From contig NZ_MNBL01000042.1 of assembly GCF_001879695.1 (NCBI RefSeq), forward strand, positions 1 to 64,000: a DNA stretch of 64,000 nt, in the 5' to 3' direction. Numbering within the stretch: the first letter of the stretch is position 1; each line of letters begins with the position of its first letter. The translations under genes and the position numbers were made by a program. Under the pieces are notes generated by a model. The model was not told the DNA's origin, did not search any database, and saw only the letters and a program-made list of their open reading frames with translations. Below are positions 62,255-64,000 of this stretch, piece by piece. The stretch comes from Nioella sediminis (GTDB lineage Bacteria > Pseudomonadota > Alphaproteobacteria > Rhodobacterales > Rhodobacteraceae).

Positions 62255-63798
62255 GGCAACAACTCCTGGGCTTCGAGATACGGGATGGCCCAGTCAGGCG
62301 GTGACCAGACGGCATCCGTATCAAGCGGATAGACAGGGCGCGGCAAGCCCCTGAAATGGAAGTTGCTCAGCACCGGGCTGGTCAGACCCGTCGTGTCCAC
62401 TTCAAGCACCTGTTCCGGCGTGAAGAACTCGTCGAACCCCGCGCGGAAATGGCCGCGGCTTTTGACGACCAGGGCCCGAAAATCCCTTGGATCAAGCCCG
62501 AGATGCTCGAAATAAACCGGGTCGGCGCATTGCTTTCGGTTGCTGGCGACAACCACGGTCACGCCCGCGAGTCTCAAGGCAGCTGTCGGCCCCAGATCCA
62601 CGCGTCGGCCAGCGACGAGCCCGCGTCGCCCGACGACGCATCCGTCACTCAGGGCAACAACCTCCGCTTCGACGGCAAACGGCACGCCGAATCCGTCGGA
62701 CCCGCCGCGCAGGAACCGCGCAGCGAACCTCGCGCCTATCCCGGCAGAGGCAGCTTCGGCCGCAAGGTCCGCGTCGATGAAAAGCCCATAGAGTACATCG
62801 TCGGCCTTCGCTTCGATCAAGGCCTGCAAGAGATCGCTGGATGTCCCGAGGCCGCCACCGCCGGGATTGTCACCAGCATCCGACAGGATCCATCGCGCGC
62901 CGCCCGCGGCGGTGACCGCCTGAATGGCATCCGCGATTGATGTCAGGCTCCGCGTGAACCGGTGTCTTTCGGCCCAAAGCTGCCCGGCCAGACGTGCGGT
63001 TTCGCGCTCGGCAACGGTTCGGTCCGTCGCTGTGACAAGAACAGCCACACCGTTGTCGGGCGTATCGCTATAGACAAACCCGCCAAGCACCGTGGCATTC
63101 GCGACAATCCCATGTGCATCCGTAAGGCGGGCCGCTTCCCGGACCTGTTCGGCATAGGGCCCCGAACCATCTGTCAGCAAGGTCACGCTGGCCGGCGTCA
63201 GCGGTAGGCGCAGATGGCGCATGTGGAACCTGGTTCCCTTGATCATGCGGGAAAGGATGATCGCGGCCTCTCTTGCAACCTGTGCCTGATCGACATGAGG
63301 ATTGGTGCGGTAGCCAATCAGGCAATTGGCGGCACGGACCATCCTGTCGGAAAGGTTTGCATGAAGATCAAGCGTCGCGACGACAGGCACATGCGGCCCG
63401 ACGGCCTCGCGAACGACCTCTAGCAAAGCACCATCGGGGTCGAGAGTCTCTACGCCGACCATCGCGCCATGGCTGGCAACATAAACCCCATCAATCGGCC
63501 CAAGGTCAGTCAATCGCGTGCGTATAATGCTCAGGACAGTGTGCAGCACGTCTTCGTCCAACGGGCCGCCTGGCTCTGCACCAGCCACAAGAACGGGCAG
63601 CACCTCCGTATGCAGATGGCTGCGGATCTCCTCCAGAAACGCCGGAATCTCAGCTCCCTGCCGTGGCGCATCGCTGGCGGCATCCAACAGGATCTCCTGC
63701 CCTACAAGCCATGTTCGACGGTCAAAATCAGCGCGATGCGTCCTCGGCGCGAACCGGTTGCTTTCGAGGAGAAAGCCCAAAACGGCGATCCTGGCCAT
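62251..63798 (-). CDS. M81-family metallohydrolase (MlrC-like), first copy
   Basis: A 515-residue paralogue: RIAVLGFLLESNRFAPRTHRADF; Asp144, His146 and His168 in ATLDLHANLS and TNPHVDQA with the same 24-residue spacing. C-terminal part (DLDPRDFRALVVKSRGHFRAGFDEF) differs from the second copy, and the last residues read DTDAVWSPPDWAIPYLEAQE rather than the KHARP ending. Two non-identical M81 enzymes in one operon suggest successive cleavages. ATG 63798; the extended frame to 63813 lacks support. Confidence 0.9.
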   Translation of the reverse strand: MARIAVLGFLLESNRFAPRTHRADFDRRTWLVGQEILLDAASDAPRQGAEIPAFLEEIRSHLHTEVLPVLVAGAEPGGPLDEDVLHTVLSIIRTRLTDLGPIDGVYVASHGAMVGVETLDPDGALLEVVREAVGPHVPVVATLDLHANLSDRMVRAANCLIGYRTNPHVDQAQVAREAAIILSRMIKGTRFHMRHLRLPLTPASVTLLTDGSGPYAEQVREAARLTDAHGIVANATVLGGFVYSDTPDNGVAVLVTATDRTVAERETARLAGQLWAERHRFTRSLTSIADAIQAVTAAGGARWILSDAGDNPGGGGLGTSSDLLQALIEAKADDVLYGLFIDADLAAEAASAGIGARFAARFLRGGSDGFGVPFAVEAEVVALSDGCVVGRRGLVAGRRVDLGPTAALRLAGVTVVVASNRKQCADPVYFEHLGLDPRDFRALVVKSRGHFRAGFDEFFTPEQVLEVDTTGLTSPVLSNFHFRGLPRPVYPLDTDAVWSPPDWAIPYLEAQELLP

Positions 63799-64000
63799 GG
63801 CGGCTACCGGCACTTGCGAAACTGAAACCGTAGTCTATGCGCACAAAGCGCGTCAGTCGAGCCTTTCGGATCTGTCGCGCTGTGCATGTGCCGATGATCC
63901 CAAGTGCAAGACTTACGCGGTGCGAATGCGCGACTCGGTAGGTTGCAATTCAGTCACATCTTTGGAGCGGGCGCTTGCTTTCACTGGCGTCCACGCACGA
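63799..64000. other. Upstream region of the M81/ABC operon, window end
   Basis: About 200 nt upstream of the first M81 gene. It should hold the operon promoter. No open frame with a domain pattern crosses the end of the window, and I see no palindrome strong enough to call an operator. Confidence 0.4.

Overview
The window is GC-rich chromosomal DNA from an alphaproteobacterium, most probably a Roseobacter-type member of the Rhodobacteraceae. This is inferred from gene order and family content (YbbN-Lon domain-Trm112, DUF1127, HspQ, fRMsr, MnmD beside an FAD oxidase, leuB/leuD/leuC spread over one strand) and from a family of intergenic repeats that starts directly after stop codons. Almost all of it is dense housekeeping DNA with frequent 1-4 nt overlaps. 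There is no prophage, insertion sequence, CRISPR array or rRNA. One tRNA gene, Pro(CGG), is present.

Layout. 1-5.3 kb: tail of a YbbN-like co-chaperone, a Lon-like domain protein, Trm112, a SARP/TPR regulator, DUF1127 and a ubiquinone-type hydroxylase. 5.4-18.5 kb: amidase, aminotransferase, ftsK, lolA, a lytic lipoprotein, AEC transporter, hspQ, rhodanese, a gamma-glutamyltransferase-like enzyme, a two-gene STAS/anti-sigma module, thiolase and fRMsr. 19-31.4 kb: tRNA-Pro, pseB-pseC, EamA exporter, leuB, LysR/NAD-epimerase pair, a secreted EEP-family protein, leuD, and a divergent DUF4198/HupE metal-type pair. 31.5-42.5 kb: leuC, MscS channel, FMN reductase, FAD oxidase/mnmD pair, slt, dapA, trmO-like gene and an odd secreted protein carrying ABC-ATPase motifs. 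42.5-51.9 kb: smpB, sulfurtransferase, GNAT, aromatic aminotransferase, VUT transporter, a structured leader region plus arfB, an AT-richer rhuM-like accessory gene, pncB and two methyltransferases with a 53-residue DUF2256 protein. 52.3-63.8 kb: a catabolic block with an M20 amidohydrolase and an aspartoacylase-type deacylase on the plus strand, facing a seven-gene minus-strand operon of two M81 (MlrC-like) hydrolases and a complete Opp/Dpp-type ABC importer.

The most interesting items are: (1) the secreted 285-residue protein at 41550-42407, which combines a signal peptide and good RBS with a Lys-to-Arg Walker A-like loop, a perfect LSGGQQQR signature and a Walker B at near-family spacing; (2) the region upstream of arfB, with an 18-codon ORF whose Shine-Dalgarno can pair with either of two anti-SD segments, a terminator, and then a Pro-rich 20-codon ORF whose stop overlaps the arfB start; (3) a composite repeat in four copies with one end just after stop codons; (4) divergent DUF4198 and HupE genes whose ATG codons overlap; and (5) the M81/M20/aspartoacylase/ABC cluster. 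Rhodobacterales identity and all functional statements rest on reading the sequence without database searches.
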